Assembly (NCBI GenBank): GCA_023525715.1
Contig: CM042011.1
Location: 58,384,854-58,448,853, forward strand
Reading direction: 5' to 3'
Length of the DNA stretch: 64,000 nt
Source: Cichorium intybus
Lineage: Eukaryota > Streptophyta > Magnoliopsida > Asterales > Asteraceae
Position numbers and translations under genes: made by a program. Below, piece after piece: positions 37,801 to 48,256 of the stretch; the stretch's first letter is position 1; each line of letters starts with the position of its first letter. The notes below the pieces were generated by a model that did not search any database, had not been told where the DNA came from, and saw only the letters and a list, made by a program, of their open reading frames with translations.

Positions 37801-40211
37801 CTTTGCCATTTATTGATCAAATGTTAGAAAGATTAGCCGGAAAATCTCACTATTGTTGTTTGGATGGATTTTCAGGTTTCCATCAAATACCAGTGGCCCC
37901 CGAAGACCAAGAGAAAACCACATTCACATGTCCTTTTGGGACTTTTGCATATAGGCGTATGCCATTTGGTCTTTGTAATGCACCTGCCACCTTTCAAAGA
38001 TGCATGATAAGTATTTTCTCGGAATATGTTGAAAATATCATTGAAGTCTTCATGGACGATTTTACGGTTCATGGTGACTCTTTTGATATATGTCTAGAAA
38101 ATCTTACAAAAATTCTTCAAAGATGCATAGACACCGATCTAGTCCTAAATTTTGAAAAATGTCATTTTATGGTAAAACAAGGACTAATTCTAGGACATAT
38201 CGTGTCTAAGAAAGGACTGGAAGTGGATAAAGCTAAAATTGACGTTATCAAAACCTTACCCTTCCCCACAAACATACGGGAAGTGCGTTCCTTCCTTGGC
38301 CATGCAGGTTTCTATAGACGCTTCATAAAGAATTTTTCCAAGATAACTGTCCCGATGTGCCGTCTACTACAAAAAGATGCAGAATTTGATTTCAATCAAC
38401 CTTGCAAAGACGCGTTCAACAAATTAAAAGATTTGCTAACTTCAGCTCCCATAATTCAACCACCAAACTGGGACCTTCCGTTCGAAATCATGTGCGACGC
38501 AAGTAACACCGCGGTTGGAGCTGTTTTAGGCCAAAAGATCAATCGGGCCCATCATGTTATTTACTATGCATCAAAGACTCTAGACACTGCCCAAAGCAAT
38601 TACTCTACCACCGAAAAAGAATTGCTTGCAGTAGTTTTTGCATTGGAAAATTTTAGACAATACTTGTTGGGTACTAAAATAACCGTATTTTCTGATCATG
38701 CAGCCTTAAAATACCTTTTGACAAAGAAAGACGCGAAGCCAAGACTTATACGATGGGTCTTGCTATTACAAGAGTTTGACCTCGAGATCAAGGACAAAAG
38801 CGGAGCTGAAAACCTTGTAGCCGACCATCTTAGCCGGATCCAAGCACCCGATGATCCAACACCCATTCAAGAAACTTTCCCAGACGAACACCTTTTCTTG
38901 GTCCAAGCAACAACACCATGGTATGCCGACATAGTCAACTACTTGGTCACCAACATATTCCCCGATGAACTTTCGTATGCTCAAAAGAACAAAATCCGAA
39001 AGGAAGCAAGACAATATGTTTGGGATGACCCGTATCTATGGAAATATGGCAGCGACCAAATCATTCGAAGGTGTGTTGATACCAATGAAGCACAATCAAT
39101 TTTGGACTTTTGCCACACACAAGCTTGTGGAGGGCATTTCGGTCCCAAAAGAACGGCACACAAGGTACTCGAGTCTGGTTTTTATTGGCCTACTATATTC
39201 TTTGATTCATACATTTTTTGCAAGTCTTGTGAACAATGTCAGAAAACTGGGAATATACGCCCAAGAGACCAAATGCCACTTACACCCATCTTGGTGTGTG
39301 AGATATTCGATGTATGGGGGATTGATTTTATGGGACCTTTTCCAAATTCATTTGGAAACACCTATATAATCCTGGCAGTAGACTACGTGTCTAAATGGGT
39401 TGAAGCCAAGGCGACAAGGGCGAACGATGCCAAGACAGTTTCAGACTTCATAAAAACTAACATTTTTAGCAGGTTCGGAACACCAAGAGCTTTCATCAGT
39501 GATAGAGGAACCCATTTTTGCAACAAGACCATTGAAGCACTATTCAAAAAGTATGGTGTAACTCACAGGGTTTCTACCGCCTATCACCCCCAAACGAACG
39601 GGCAAGCAGAGATCTCGAACCGGGAGATCAAATCGATAGTGGAAAAGACGGTAAGTCCAAACCGAAAGGACTGGAGCATACGATTAGATGATGCACTGTG
39701 GGCATATCGAACCGCCTACAAAACACCAATAGGTATGTCTCCTTACCGTCTAGTTTATGGGAAAGCTTGTCATCTACCGGTTGAATTGCAACATAAAGCC
39801 TATTGGGCCATCAAGCAATTCAATTGGGGAGTTGACGAAGCCGGGACACATAGAAAATTACAAATTCAAGAACTTGAAGAAATACGTAACAACGCGTATG
39901 AGAGTTCCCGAATTTATAAAGAAAAAACCAAAACCTTTCACGATAAGAACAAAACTAATAAAACTTTCGTGAAAGGACAAAAAGTTCTATTGTATCACTC
40001 CCGTCTTAAGTTGTTCCCTAGAAAATTACGCTCCCGATGGTTGGGACCATTTGTTATTTCTAATGTATTCGAGAATGGTGTTGTAGAACTCCTAAGTAAC
40101 AAAACCGGTAACTTCAAAGTGAACGGACACCGTTTAAAACCTTTTTTCGAGGGTTTTAACGACAAATCAAAAGAAGTTGACACATTAGAAGCCCCCGTGT
40201 ATGAGTCCTAA
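34887..40211 (+). CDS. Athila gag-pol polyprotein (intact, 1774 residues)
   Basis: One uninterrupted frame from ATG 34887 to TAA 40209-40211. In order: a basic N-terminal stretch; Gag core about residues 105-235 (FRGLENEDPHKFL, WNDIAQAFLDKYFP); a CCHC knuckle CGICLQHGHPTDMC near residue 325; aspartic protease with DLGAS at about 602; RT with CIDYRKLNASTRKDHFPLP and the catalytic FMDDF at about 1055-1059; RNase H from about 1200 (CDASNTAVGAVL); integrase with an HHCC zinc region (about 1405-1455) and catalytic Asp 1480, Asp 1539 and Glu 1575, 35 residues between the last two. It ends with LVYGKACHLPVELQHKAYW, an Athila-type integrase tail. The proteins package, copy and integrate the element. 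The second in-frame Met (MGDEEKTLRQWG, about residue 66) is an alternative start. Confidence 0.95.
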   Translation: MPRSDRTGTPLEINKEIEKTAKILRKQTKLRKKLDYKKTHTTSTLSPTPPSTSTPISDFSTNPLKMGDEEKTLRQWGARKDTQQPLCINYPNVENFELKSGLIHLLPTFRGLENEDPHKFLKEFHVVCSGMKPHNVTEDQIKLRAFPFALYDAAKEWLYYLPPGTITTWNDIAQAFLDKYFPEPKASSIRREILTLHQGRRESLHTYWERFKKLCSRCPQHGLSEHQLLQYFCEGLSHLDRRIINASSGGALLDKTPSQIRALIATLAEDSKHAIGEDEWYPDPPRGEKHVSTPLIETQLSELTKAVILLTKERGIEPKARACGICLQHGHPTDMCPSLQDENEHVNAMGDHTGQNSRNFDNTQQWRNAQPKPQYQPRYQQPQHAAPRNSPGMSLEEIVSNLAKNTISFQQETRSSIQNLEQQMTQLATSVSKLEGRLDSKLPAQTEKNPKHNASAITLRNGKEYESPKVTEEEPELLTKHKDNTGDAGTSKPEVLITPPPFPSRLKNTKKEREEQEIMETFRKVEVNIPLLDAIKQVPRYAKFLKELCTSKKKLKGNETVKVGENISAVLQKRIPQKCKDPGVFTIPCKVGDLIIPRAMLDLGASINVLPYSIFKTLKVGPLKRTGVIIQLADRSTVHPKGVLEDVLVQVNELVFPADFYVLDMEDDDSPNSSSVLLGRPFLKTAKTKIDVDSGTLTMEFDGEIINFNIYDVMRYPTDVSSINFLDVIEPLIDECFELTNDDSLAIVLSKSINKDVAKELNEKFKLEEEITEIVNFMDNNKTIRYKAQKIDLPISDTKLLPSVLQAPKLVLKTLPNHLKYAYLGENETLPVIISSELTKTEEDKLIKLLKQFKKAIGWTIADIKGLSPSLCMHKILMEEDFKPTIEAQRRLNPPMMEVVKEEVIKLLKAGMIYPISDSRWVSPIQVVPKKAGVTVVQNPEGELVPTRIQNGWRVCIDYRKLNASTRKDHFPLPFIDQMLERLAGKSHYCCLDGFSGFHQIPVAPEDQEKTTFTCPFGTFAYRRMPFGLCNAPATFQRCMISIFSEYVENIIEVFMDDFTVHGDSFDICLENLTKILQRCIDTDLVLNFEKCHFMVKQGLILGHIVSKKGLEVDKAKIDVIKTLPFPTNIREVRSFLGHAGFYRRFIKNFSKITVPMCRLLQKDAEFDFNQPCKDAFNKLKDLLTSAPIIQPPNWDLPFEIMCDASNTAVGAVLGQKINRAHHVIYYASKTLDTAQSNYSTTEKELLAVVFALENFRQYLLGTKITVFSDHAALKYLLTKKDAKPRLIRWVLLLQEFDLEIKDKSGAENLVADHLSRIQAPDDPTPIQETFPDEHLFLVQATTPWYADIVNYLVTNIFPDELSYAQKNKIRKEARQYVWDDPYLWKYGSDQIIRRCVDTNEAQSILDFCHTQACGGHFGPKRTAHKVLESGFYWPTIFFDSYIFCKSCEQCQKTGNIRPRDQMPLTPILVCEIFDVWGIDFMGPFPNSFGNTYIILAVDYVSKWVEAKATRANDAKTVSDFIKTNIFSRFGTPRAFISDRGTHFCNKTIEALFKKYGVTHRVSTAYHPQTNGQAEISNREIKSIVEKTVSPNRKDWSIRLDDALWAYRTAYKTPIGMSPYRLVYGKACHLPVELQHKAYWAIKQFNWGVDEAGTHRKLQIQELEEIRNNAYESSRIYKEKTKTFHDKNKTNKTFVKGQKVLLYHSRLKLFPRKLRSRWLGPFVISNVFENGVVELLSNKTGNFKVNGHRLKPFFEGFNDKSKEVDTLEAPVYES

Positions 40212-40218
40212 AGCTCAA

Positions 40219-40232
40219 ACACGGGCCCGTGT
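40219..40232 (+). repeat. 14-bp perfect palindrome just after the pol stop
   Basis: ACACGGGCCCGTGT starts eight bases after the stop codon; GCTC and CGAGC flank it and could lengthen the stem. It shares ACACG/CGTGT half-sites with the 13-bp palindromes. Confidence 0.85.
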
Positions 40233-40457
40233 CGAGCCAAAGACGTTAAACAAGTGCGCTTCTCGGGAGGCAACCCGATTTTCATTTTACGGTATTTGTG
40301 TGCTTCGTTTTCGCGTGTTTTAACATGTTTTTATTTGATTTTTTTTACTTTTTGATGTTTTTAAAGTATAATAAAGTGTACGGAAGTGTCGGAAAAATTT
40401 TGGAGTCACCGAGCGAAAAAATAAAAAATCGAAATTTTTTTCCTTAACAGGGGATAT

Positions 40458-40580
40458 ACACGAGTCGTGTTCCTCCCCTGTGCAATTATACACGAGTCGT
40501 GTCCGGTAAAAATCAAGAACAGTTCAAGTCATTACACACGAGTCGTGTGTTTTTCTTCACTGAAAATACACGAGTCGTGT
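40458..40580 (+). repeat. Second palindrome cluster in element C, after pol
   Basis: ACACGAGTCGTGT is exact at 40458-40470, 40490-40502, 40536-40548 and 40568-40580, again all with central G on the plus strand, spaced about 20-33 bp between sites. Confidence 0.9.
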
Positions 40581-40725
40581 GTCTCCTGGACAGCATAAGA
40601 TCAGTTTCCTGTGACTTATACATTTGCGCAAACAACCTCATCTCCTTGCTCTCGGGTTTCTCTCGGCCGACACCTACAAAATCACCCAAAAAAATCTTCA
40701 TTTTCAACCAAATTAAGCTCCAAAG

Positions 40726-41281
40726 GTATGTATATTTTGCTATAATTCATCTTTCTAACACTTATATTGCATCAAATCAAAGATTTATCCATGAAATCAT
40801 CAAAAATCAAGAAATCTTCAAAAACCTAGTTTTTGAGAAATCTCAAAACTGATGATTATTGTTTGAAATATGTGATCTATTATGTTATATTAGTGTTCCT
40901 ATGATGTATTATGGCTTGATTACCTAGAAATTAACATGATTAGGGCAAAAAATTATCCAAATTGGGGAAGAACGCCAAGAACCCTAATTTTTCTTGAAAT
41001 TTTGAATTAGATGAAATTGTTCTAATCCATTGCACATACAAGCTTGTGGATGTGCAATGTGGTGTGAATTGAGCTTTGAAACATCCATTTCATCCAAAAT
41101 TCAAGATGGTGAATTTTGTCCCAATCATGATAAATTCAACCTTTTTAGCTTAATTTTGACTTAATGAATCATATGATGCTCTCTAAATCACAGGAATACA
41201 AAGCTAAAACATTGTCAAATGTATAAATTCCTTGATGATTCATAACTTGGGTGTTGTTTTTGCTAATTTTTGGTTGTACAG
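40726..41281 (+). other. Putative intron before the downstream ORF of element C
   Basis: A good donor CAAAG/GTATGTATATTTTG at 40725/40726 and a good acceptor TTTTTGGTTGTACAG ending at 41281 frame a 556-bp AT-rich, non-coding stretch. The next ATG is at 41288, seven bases on. This suggests the downstream ORF is expressed from a separate spliced RNA. Confidence 0.5.
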
Positions 41282-41287
41282 ATTGAA

Positions 41288-42553
41288 ATGGCCTTGGAAA
41301 CTTACAGGAAAAGGTCCAGAGATGGTGCTTCAAGTTCGCGACAAAGAAGCGACTCTCCCTCCCGTATTGATGGTGTCCGATTCTCGGACTATAGCCAAAG
41401 AGACCGCTATGTGGCTTTACAAGAAAGGGAGGTCGTCTCCCAAAAATTCATCTGCGTGGACACCTTGCAAGACATAAGAGTGTTTGATGGCATTCAAACA
41501 CTCTTAAACAATCTTGGATGGGGAATGCTAATGAACACCAACGCCTCGACTTACCGAATTCTGACATTGGAATTCATGTCTTCTGCTTTTCTAGATCACG
41601 GAGTTTTAAATTTCAGGTTGTGCAATGAAGCAAGATCCTTGACTACCGACCAGATCTGTCAACTAATCAACGGTCCAACGGCGAACACATTTGGACCCGA
41701 CAGAAGGGGTAGGCAAGCTGATATGAATAATAATGCCTTCTGGAACACCATCACAGGCATCGACAGATACATTGCAAAATCCGCAAAAGCTTCGTGTATC
41801 ATTCATCCAGTACTAAAAGTATTGCACAGAATAGTCGCCTCCATTCTATTCCCTAGAAGAGAGACCAGCACAATAAACTCCAAAGAATTACAGCTCCTTT
41901 GGTGCGCAGTCACCAACAGTCCTTTAAAGCCGAATTTTGGAGCCTATGTGTGCGACCGTCTCGTGAAAGAAAGCCAAAAAACAGTGGGAGAAATACATGG
42001 AGGAGGACTGGTGACTCTTTTGGCCAGACTCCTTCATATACGGATTCCACACGCTATGGACCAAATAGAAGAAGGAACGACCCTCACAGGAGAAGTCTTG
42101 GAGTACATGAAATTGTACTACCAAGAACAGGACAGCAACACTTGGGTTGTTGGCCCACATCACACACCATACCTGATCATTGATGATGATGATGTGGAGA
42201 CTTTGACACTGGCCGATCCAACCAACAACACCAACTGGCAGCCACCCTCCAATGTAGGAGGCAGAGAAGAAGAACAGCAGGCGGCCGACGAGGATGCGCC
42301 ACCACAGCAACAGCAGCAGCAAGGATGGGGCGATTATGGTGCCTTGCAGGAGCAGATTGACTTCCTGCGAGAAGATGTCGTCCAAATTGACGACAATGTC
42401 CATGCACTGCGAATGGATTTTGATGACTATGTGACCGCTCAGCAGCGGCACAACAGAGATGTGGAGAGGCACAACAGAGAAGTAGAGAGAATGATGCAAC
42501 ACGTGTATCAGTGGACTCTCGGACACCCCCCGCCACCTCCAAGACCACAGTAG
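41288..42553 (+). CDS. Athila downstream ORF (env position; ATHILA ORF-1-like), intact
   Basis: From ATG 41288 (MALETYRKRSRDG) the product is about 421 residues; an ATG at 41270 lies inside the putative intron, so 41288 is preferred. A Ser/Arg-rich start is followed by a conserved-looking core with SCIIHPVLKVLHRIVAS, a KELQLLWCAVTNS segment and GGGLVTLLARLLHIRIPHA, the pattern I know from the extra ORF of Athila elements (the family called ATHILA ORF-1). The C-terminal third is acidic with a Gln run, a predicted coiled coil (LQEQIDFLREDVVQIDDN onward) and a Pro-rich end. I see no signal peptide or membrane segment, so any envelope role rests on position only. Confidence 0.75.
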   Translation: MALETYRKRSRDGASSSRQRSDSPSRIDGVRFSDYSQRDRYVALQEREVVSQKFICVDTLQDIRVFDGIQTLLNNLGWGMLMNTNASTYRILTLEFMSSAFLDHGVLNFRLCNEARSLTTDQICQLINGPTANTFGPDRRGRQADMNNNAFWNTITGIDRYIAKSAKASCIIHPVLKVLHRIVASILFPRRETSTINSKELQLLWCAVTNSPLKPNFGAYVCDRLVKESQKTVGEIHGGGLVTLLARLLHIRIPHAMDQIEEGTTLTGEVLEYMKLYYQEQDSNTWVVGPHHTPYLIIDDDDVETLTLADPTNNTNWQPPSNVGGREEEQQAADEDAPPQQQQQQGWGDYGALQEQIDFLREDVVQIDDNVHALRMDFDDYVTAQQRHNRDVERHNREVERMMQHVYQWTLGHPPPPPRPQ

Positions 42554-44052
42554 ACTTCCCGCAAGCTTCGAGGACGACGCTTATTTTTAAGCTTGTGGAG
42601 GTATATACGATGTTGGATGCTAGCATTTTTTCACTTCTATATTATCTTTCTTTTTATCGAAAATCTTGAAAAACAAAAACAAAAATTTTTTTGTGTGTTT
42701 AAAACTTTTGTTATTTATCGCATTTCTTTTCTTACCCCTCGTGAAAACTAATGATTGTTAAATTATGTTGCATCTTTATTTTTAATGTTATGGTTGCCTA
42801 TCTACCTTGTGGTTGAAAATTTTTTCACTTTGCAAAATTTTAGATTATGTTAAAAAACTTTTGTTTGTCAAATGTACTTAGCATACACACGTATGAACAG
42901 TTTATAAGACATCTATTTTAACTGAATCTATTTTTAGCAAGAACAGCAATACAAGATGCAGATACCCCGTGAGAATCTCAATGTGTGCAATCGACTTGGT
43001 TAATGTTACAGGTTTTGCCTTCGTAATCACACTTTGACCAACACCTTTGTTTCAAACATGTCAATTTCCCAGATCTTCCGAAATTTCATATCATTCTGTC
43101 TTGACCGATTTGGTCCTTTTTAAAACAAAAATTTTGAAATTATTATTCATTCAATAATTCTAATTTCAAAAACAAAATCTTTACATTTATATGTCGAGTC
43201 AAATAAATGGTGAAATTCCAGAAATATTTTGTTTGGTTCTAAAAAATTGGTTTAAAAAAAAAATATATATATATATATAAAAAAAAAATAATAATAAAAA
43301 AAATATATAAAAATAAAAACAAAACCAAGAACCAAACATGTGTGATGTTTAAAAGAAATAAAATTCCAAAAAAATAGAATAAAGCACAAATGCTTATTTC
43401 CTTTCAATAATAACTAATTTGTATCTTTCAAAAATCCAAATTATTTTACTTATTTCAAAGAAAATCCAAAAAAAGAGTGTTTATTCTCTTTTGTAATTGT
43501 ATTACATTTATCGAGTTGTAATTTCTTGTATTCATAATTTTGGAAGATCATTCAAACAAATTGGCAAGTTTTAATAAAGGTGGTCAATATGATAATTGAG
43601 GCAAAGTTATATTAACATGAGTCCAAGTTCGATATCCGAGTGTAAACACCACCCTAATTCCATCAGAGTGGCAAAAGACATTTGTGAGTCGCAATCAGCG
43701 AATTGTGTGCAGATATGAGAAGAGCGAAAAATTGTGAGCACTGATCTTGTATTGTGTTGCCCTTGCTAAACGCGGTGAAAGTCACGGTAGTGGTGTTATA
43801 ATCAATATATGACGTGGCTATGCTATTGTTTAACGAATATTTGTTTCTTAGTACAATCTACTATTTCACAAATGTGAAATTTTAAGCAAATACAAGGACG
43901 ATATGTTAACCATATCATTGCTAGTGATAATGTTGACGCGATTTGACATAAAAAGGTTTCACACTTTCTTTTTGTTTTCATTCTTACACCCGTTAATCTA
44001 AGTTTTTCTTGTTTTCTTTGAGGACAAAGAAGAGTTTAAGCTTGTGGATGTT
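42554..44052 (+). other. Non-coding 3' region of element C
   Basis: About 1.5 kb of AT-rich DNA between the last ORF and the 3' LTR. It has short simple A/AT runs around 43250-43330 and ends with the purine-rich AGGACAAAGAAGAG and TTAAGCTTGTGGATGTT at the LTR. A similar TTAAGCTTGTGGAG occurs just after the ORF at about 42588. No gene is seen. Confidence 0.65.
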
Positions 44053-45765
44053 TGATAGGTGTATAATTATACACCTTTTTATATGTTTATTTACCGCTTT
44101 CAACATCGTTTATTGCCTTTAAAGCATGCTATATGCATGTTTTCGGTCTAATGTGTTTATTTTGGAGCAAAAACCATTTGTTTGCATAAAATGGTATGTT
44201 TTGCAGGTATTATAAAATATGGGTCACCTTACAATGTCAAAAGGAAGCCTCACACCAAGTTTCAAGGAAATCGGACAAGAGACGGAGAAAATAGCCCGAA
44301 AACCCCCTGCCTCACTGAGCACGAGTCGTGTGAATTTATACACTAAAAACACACGAGTCGTGTTCCACCTGGAATGACAAAATGGCAATGTACTTTCAAT
44401 ACACACGAGTCGTGTCTTTTGTAAGGCTAAAAACACACGAGTCGTGTCTGCACTGTAAGCCATGTGCAGGCAGGAATCTTCCAGCAAATCAACTTTTGAA
44501 GCATGTGTTTGCACCATGTGATTAGTCCGATCTGAGATCTCTCCAGGGCCATTTGAGGACTATAAATAGAGCATTTGAGAGGAGTTATCAACACACTTGA
44601 ACATCACTTGATACACTTAGATAGTCTCTCTTTTCTTTACATTTCTAGTTAGTTTTAATGTCTTTATTTGCAATTATGCAGTTTTTAGCCAACATGAGTG
44701 GCTAAATCTCATAACATTCGGCTTTTAGTCATGTATCTTTCTAGTCATTAATATTTATGCTTGGATTGAAGTTTTGAAGTTATTAAAACTGTTTTGGTTT
44801 AGTTTTGTCATTTAAATTTTATTACAAATTTGGTCCCTGTTTTGGAATTTAGTCGATCACTATATTCCGATAGTTGACCAATTATAGTTAGATGTATTTT
44901 CAATTGTTTTGAAGATCATTGTTAGTAACATCTTAGAAGTAACTTCACTTGTTAAAGCTTGACACGAGAGATCAATCAAGCTCTTAATAAGTAAAGAACT
45001 AACAAAAGAGCATAAAGCATCACTCTTGGTCAATTATAGCATTAATCACTAGTTGACCATTGTGTTGTGCATACCTTTTATAGAATTTTAGTGTTATTCC
45101 TTGTTCTATATTAGTGATGCATGTTTCTTTTGTCCCGGTTGATTTCTATGTCTTAAATTACATACTTGTTCTTAGTTCCTTCATCTAAAGGGACGGAATA
45201 TTGAATTTGGATTATTACACTCGTATAAAAGTGGTATCTTGTCTCGGTTGAGATACATCTATCTCTTCAAGATGACCATTGAGATATTCACTTATATATG
45301 AGAAAACAATACTTCTTTCACAAATAGAGACCATTGAAGTATTGAGCATATTAATTTGGATTTCTTCTAAGTTGATGTGTTATTGTCATTTTCCATTGAC
45401 AAGAACCATTACTTAACTCTTAATTTCATTCAAGTATGAATATGCGACAAGATTGATTAGACTAGAAGCCGAATGTCCGTTTAATTGTATTAATCACATT
45501 CTTATTAATTTTTCTGTTATTCAAGCGACTTGACAAATCCCCCCTTGAACTTTATATTTCTTTGTCCCAATCTCTAGAAGTGTGAAAACTTGGCAAGAGA
45601 TTACTCACCTCAATTCCCTTGGGTTCGACTCGTACCACTACTATACTATTCTTAATTGAAGAGTATTTAGAGGTCTTTTGACATTTCACAGTTTCTGTCC
45701 CATCATTAAAAACTGCATCCATTTTACATTACTCTTTTATTTGTTTGGTAATTCGACGACCAACA
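44053..45765 (+). repeat. 3' LTR of Athila element C
   Basis: 1713 bp, same length and essentially the same sequence as 33131-34843. Its four palindromes are at 44319-44331, 44351-44363, 44403-44415 and 44435-44447. Confidence 0.95.
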
Positions 45766-45770
45766 GAGAT

Positions 45771-46283
45771 TGTTAAATGTGAATGCTTTGAAAGTCTTCA
45801 AAGGAGGAAGCAAATGGCTGCTTCTCATGCATGTCTCTTTTCTTTGATTTCATACTTCACTTTCACATTAGCTCCCATGCCTATAAATACAAGGCTTTGA
45901 GAAGCAAACCAATGCACCACACAAATACAAACACAAAGAAACACAAACACATAGATAGATATATCACGATTTTGTGAGATAGCCTTTTGTGCAGAGTCCA
46001 GTTTGGCAGCCAAAAGTGCGAGTGATATTTTATTGTGAGTGGTCAGACTACAAGTGCAGTTTAGCCTTGTATGATTGTAATTTCTTGGTGTTAATAAAAC
46101 CCTCTCTCTCTCGTTCGCCCGTGGACGTAGGTCGTGATCCCGTGACCGAACCACGTTAAATATTGTGTTTCGATTTTACAGTTTTTCTTGGTTTGCCGTT
46201 ATTCTCCATTTTATTTCCGCGTGTTTTACCGGAATCGTTTATCGTTTTTCGGAAGTGCCTAACTTGTTTTGTTATTCCTAACA
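45771..46283 (+). repeat. 3' LTR of copia B
   Basis: 513 bp, same length as the 5' copy with about six base differences. TATA box TATAAATA at 45882-45889. Confidence 0.95.
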
Positions 46284-47591
46284 CCCAAGACGCATATGCC
46301 ACAGGTTAGTAGTATCAGTAGATGAATTTGAAGTAACATTAGAATTACCTGTTACTGTACTACCTTGTAGATGATACAGGTTTGCAGATTTAATATCAGC
46401 TTTCATCACAATCAAAGCTCTTTTAGAAACCTTTAAAACTCCACCTTCACCGGAATATTTGTACCCTTTAAGATCAAGAGTACTTAAAGAAATAAGGTTT
46501 CTTTTCAAACCTGGAACGTGTCGAACATCAGACAGAGTTCTGACAACACCATCAAACATCTTGATTTGAATTGAACCAATTCCAGTGACTTTATATGGTG
46601 CATTATCACCCATCAATACGGAGCCGCCTTCTATAGGTTGATAATTTGTAAACCAGCTTCTGTTTGGACTCATATGAAAAGTACAAGCTGAGTCAAGAAT
46701 CCATTCATCATTGGTTTTTAGGATTCCTGCAAAAGCTACAAGAACATCACCGTTAGAATTATTTTCAGCAGCATTAGTAGCTTTTCCTTCATCATCTTGA
46801 TTTGGTTTGTGATTTTGATTAGAAGCTCTTTTCTCCTTGTTTTTTAACTTGTAACATTCAGAGATATCATGTCCATTCTTTTGGCAATATCTGCAGGACT
46901 TGTAATGTCTGGACCTGGATTTGCTTCGAGAATTTCTTGAGTTCTTGCCTTTTGAGTTGTTCTTATCTGTTGGTCTGCCGCGAACCATCAGACTTTCTCC
47001 TTTAGAGTTTGAACCTTTAGTAGATACCATGTCTTTCATCTTTTCTTTGGCATGCAAAGCTTCATAAACTTCTTGAAGTGTTAAAGTATCACGACTATAT
47101 AATATGGTATCTCTAAAGTTTGAATAAGAACTAGGCAAAGAACTTAAAAGAATTAAACCCAAATCCTCTTCATCATATTTTACCTCCATAGCTTCAAGAT
47201 CGGTGGTGATCTTTTTAAACGTCGAAAGATGATCCAGCAACGATCCACCTTCTTGTATCTTAAGCGAAAATAATTTTTGTTTAAGGTGCATCTTACTTGT
47301 GAGATCTTTGGTCATACAAATTTGTTCCAATTTTAGCCATAAAGCGACGACAATACTTTCTTTCATAACTTCCTGCAAAATATTGTTAGATAAATGAAGA
47401 TGGATATGAGAGAGAGCCTTACGATCTTTACGATTCTTTTCTTCATCTGACCAAGACGCAGGCATTTTGTCTCGGCCTAACAAAGCATCATCAAGGTCCA
47501 ACTGAGCCAATACAGCTCGCATCTTTACTTGCCATAATGAAAATCTTGTATCTCGATCCAACAATGGAATATCGTATTTCAAAGTAGCCAT
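46278..47591 (-). pseudogene. Copia A gag-protease, cut off by copia B
   Basis: The minus-strand frame is open from 47720, but the likely start is ATG at 47591 (MATLKYDIPLLDRDTRFSLW) because the earlier Met lies in the LTR. It includes ALSHIHLHLSNNILQEV, MTKDLTSKMHLKQKLFSL, LILLSSLPSSYSNF, a CCHC knuckle CRYCQKNGHDISECYK, and the protease site WILDSACTFHMSPN, then the start of GAG-pre-integrase (LWHMRLG) at the copia B junction. This part has no internal stop; it is truncated only because copia B inserted. The rest of pol is at 25192-28527. Confidence 0.9.
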
Positions 47592-47638
47592 GTCGATATA
47601 ATACTCAATAAATTGAGAATGAGTATAGAAAACAACGT

Positions 47639-47651
47639 GGCTCTGATACCA
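47639..47651 (-). other. Primer binding site of copia A
   Basis: Minus strand TGGTATCAGAGCC, two bases inside the 5' LTR edge at 47654. Confidence 0.9.
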
Positions 47652-47653
47652 CT

Positions 47654-48251
<598 letters not shown>

Positions 48252-48256
48252 ATATT

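Larger units (their letters stand above)
33131..45765 (+). mobile_element. Athila-type Ty3/gypsy element C, apparently complete and young
   Basis: 12,635 bp between exact duplications GAGAT (33126-33130 and 45766-45770). The LTRs are both 1713 bp and look almost identical; I noticed one substitution (GTCTAG at about 33812 against TTCTAG in the right copy). The primer site TTGGCGCCGTTGCCGGGG follows the left LTR, as in Athila elements. It carries an intact gag-pol frame (34887-40211) and an intact downstream ORF (41288-42553) in the position of the Athila env-like gene. A purine-rich AGGACAAAGAAGAG stretch lies about 20 bp before the right LTR. It is the last inserted of the nest. Confidence 0.95.
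28470..46283 (+). mobile_element. Copia element B, nested in copia A
   Basis: Two 513-bp LTRs (28470-28982 and 45771-46283) are flanked by the exact duplication CCCAA (28465-28469, 46284-46288). Primer site TGGTATCAGAGC follows the left LTR at 28986-28997. Gag and pol lie at 29112-33040; the purine tract AAGTGGGAGAT precedes the right LTR but is separated from it by the Athila element C (33131-45765). Insertion split copia A within its GAG-pre-integrase region, between LWHMRLG and the HMSELGL segment. I count six differences between the two LTRs by eye. Without C the element is about 5.2 kb. Gag-pol carries several breaks. Confidence 0.94.
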
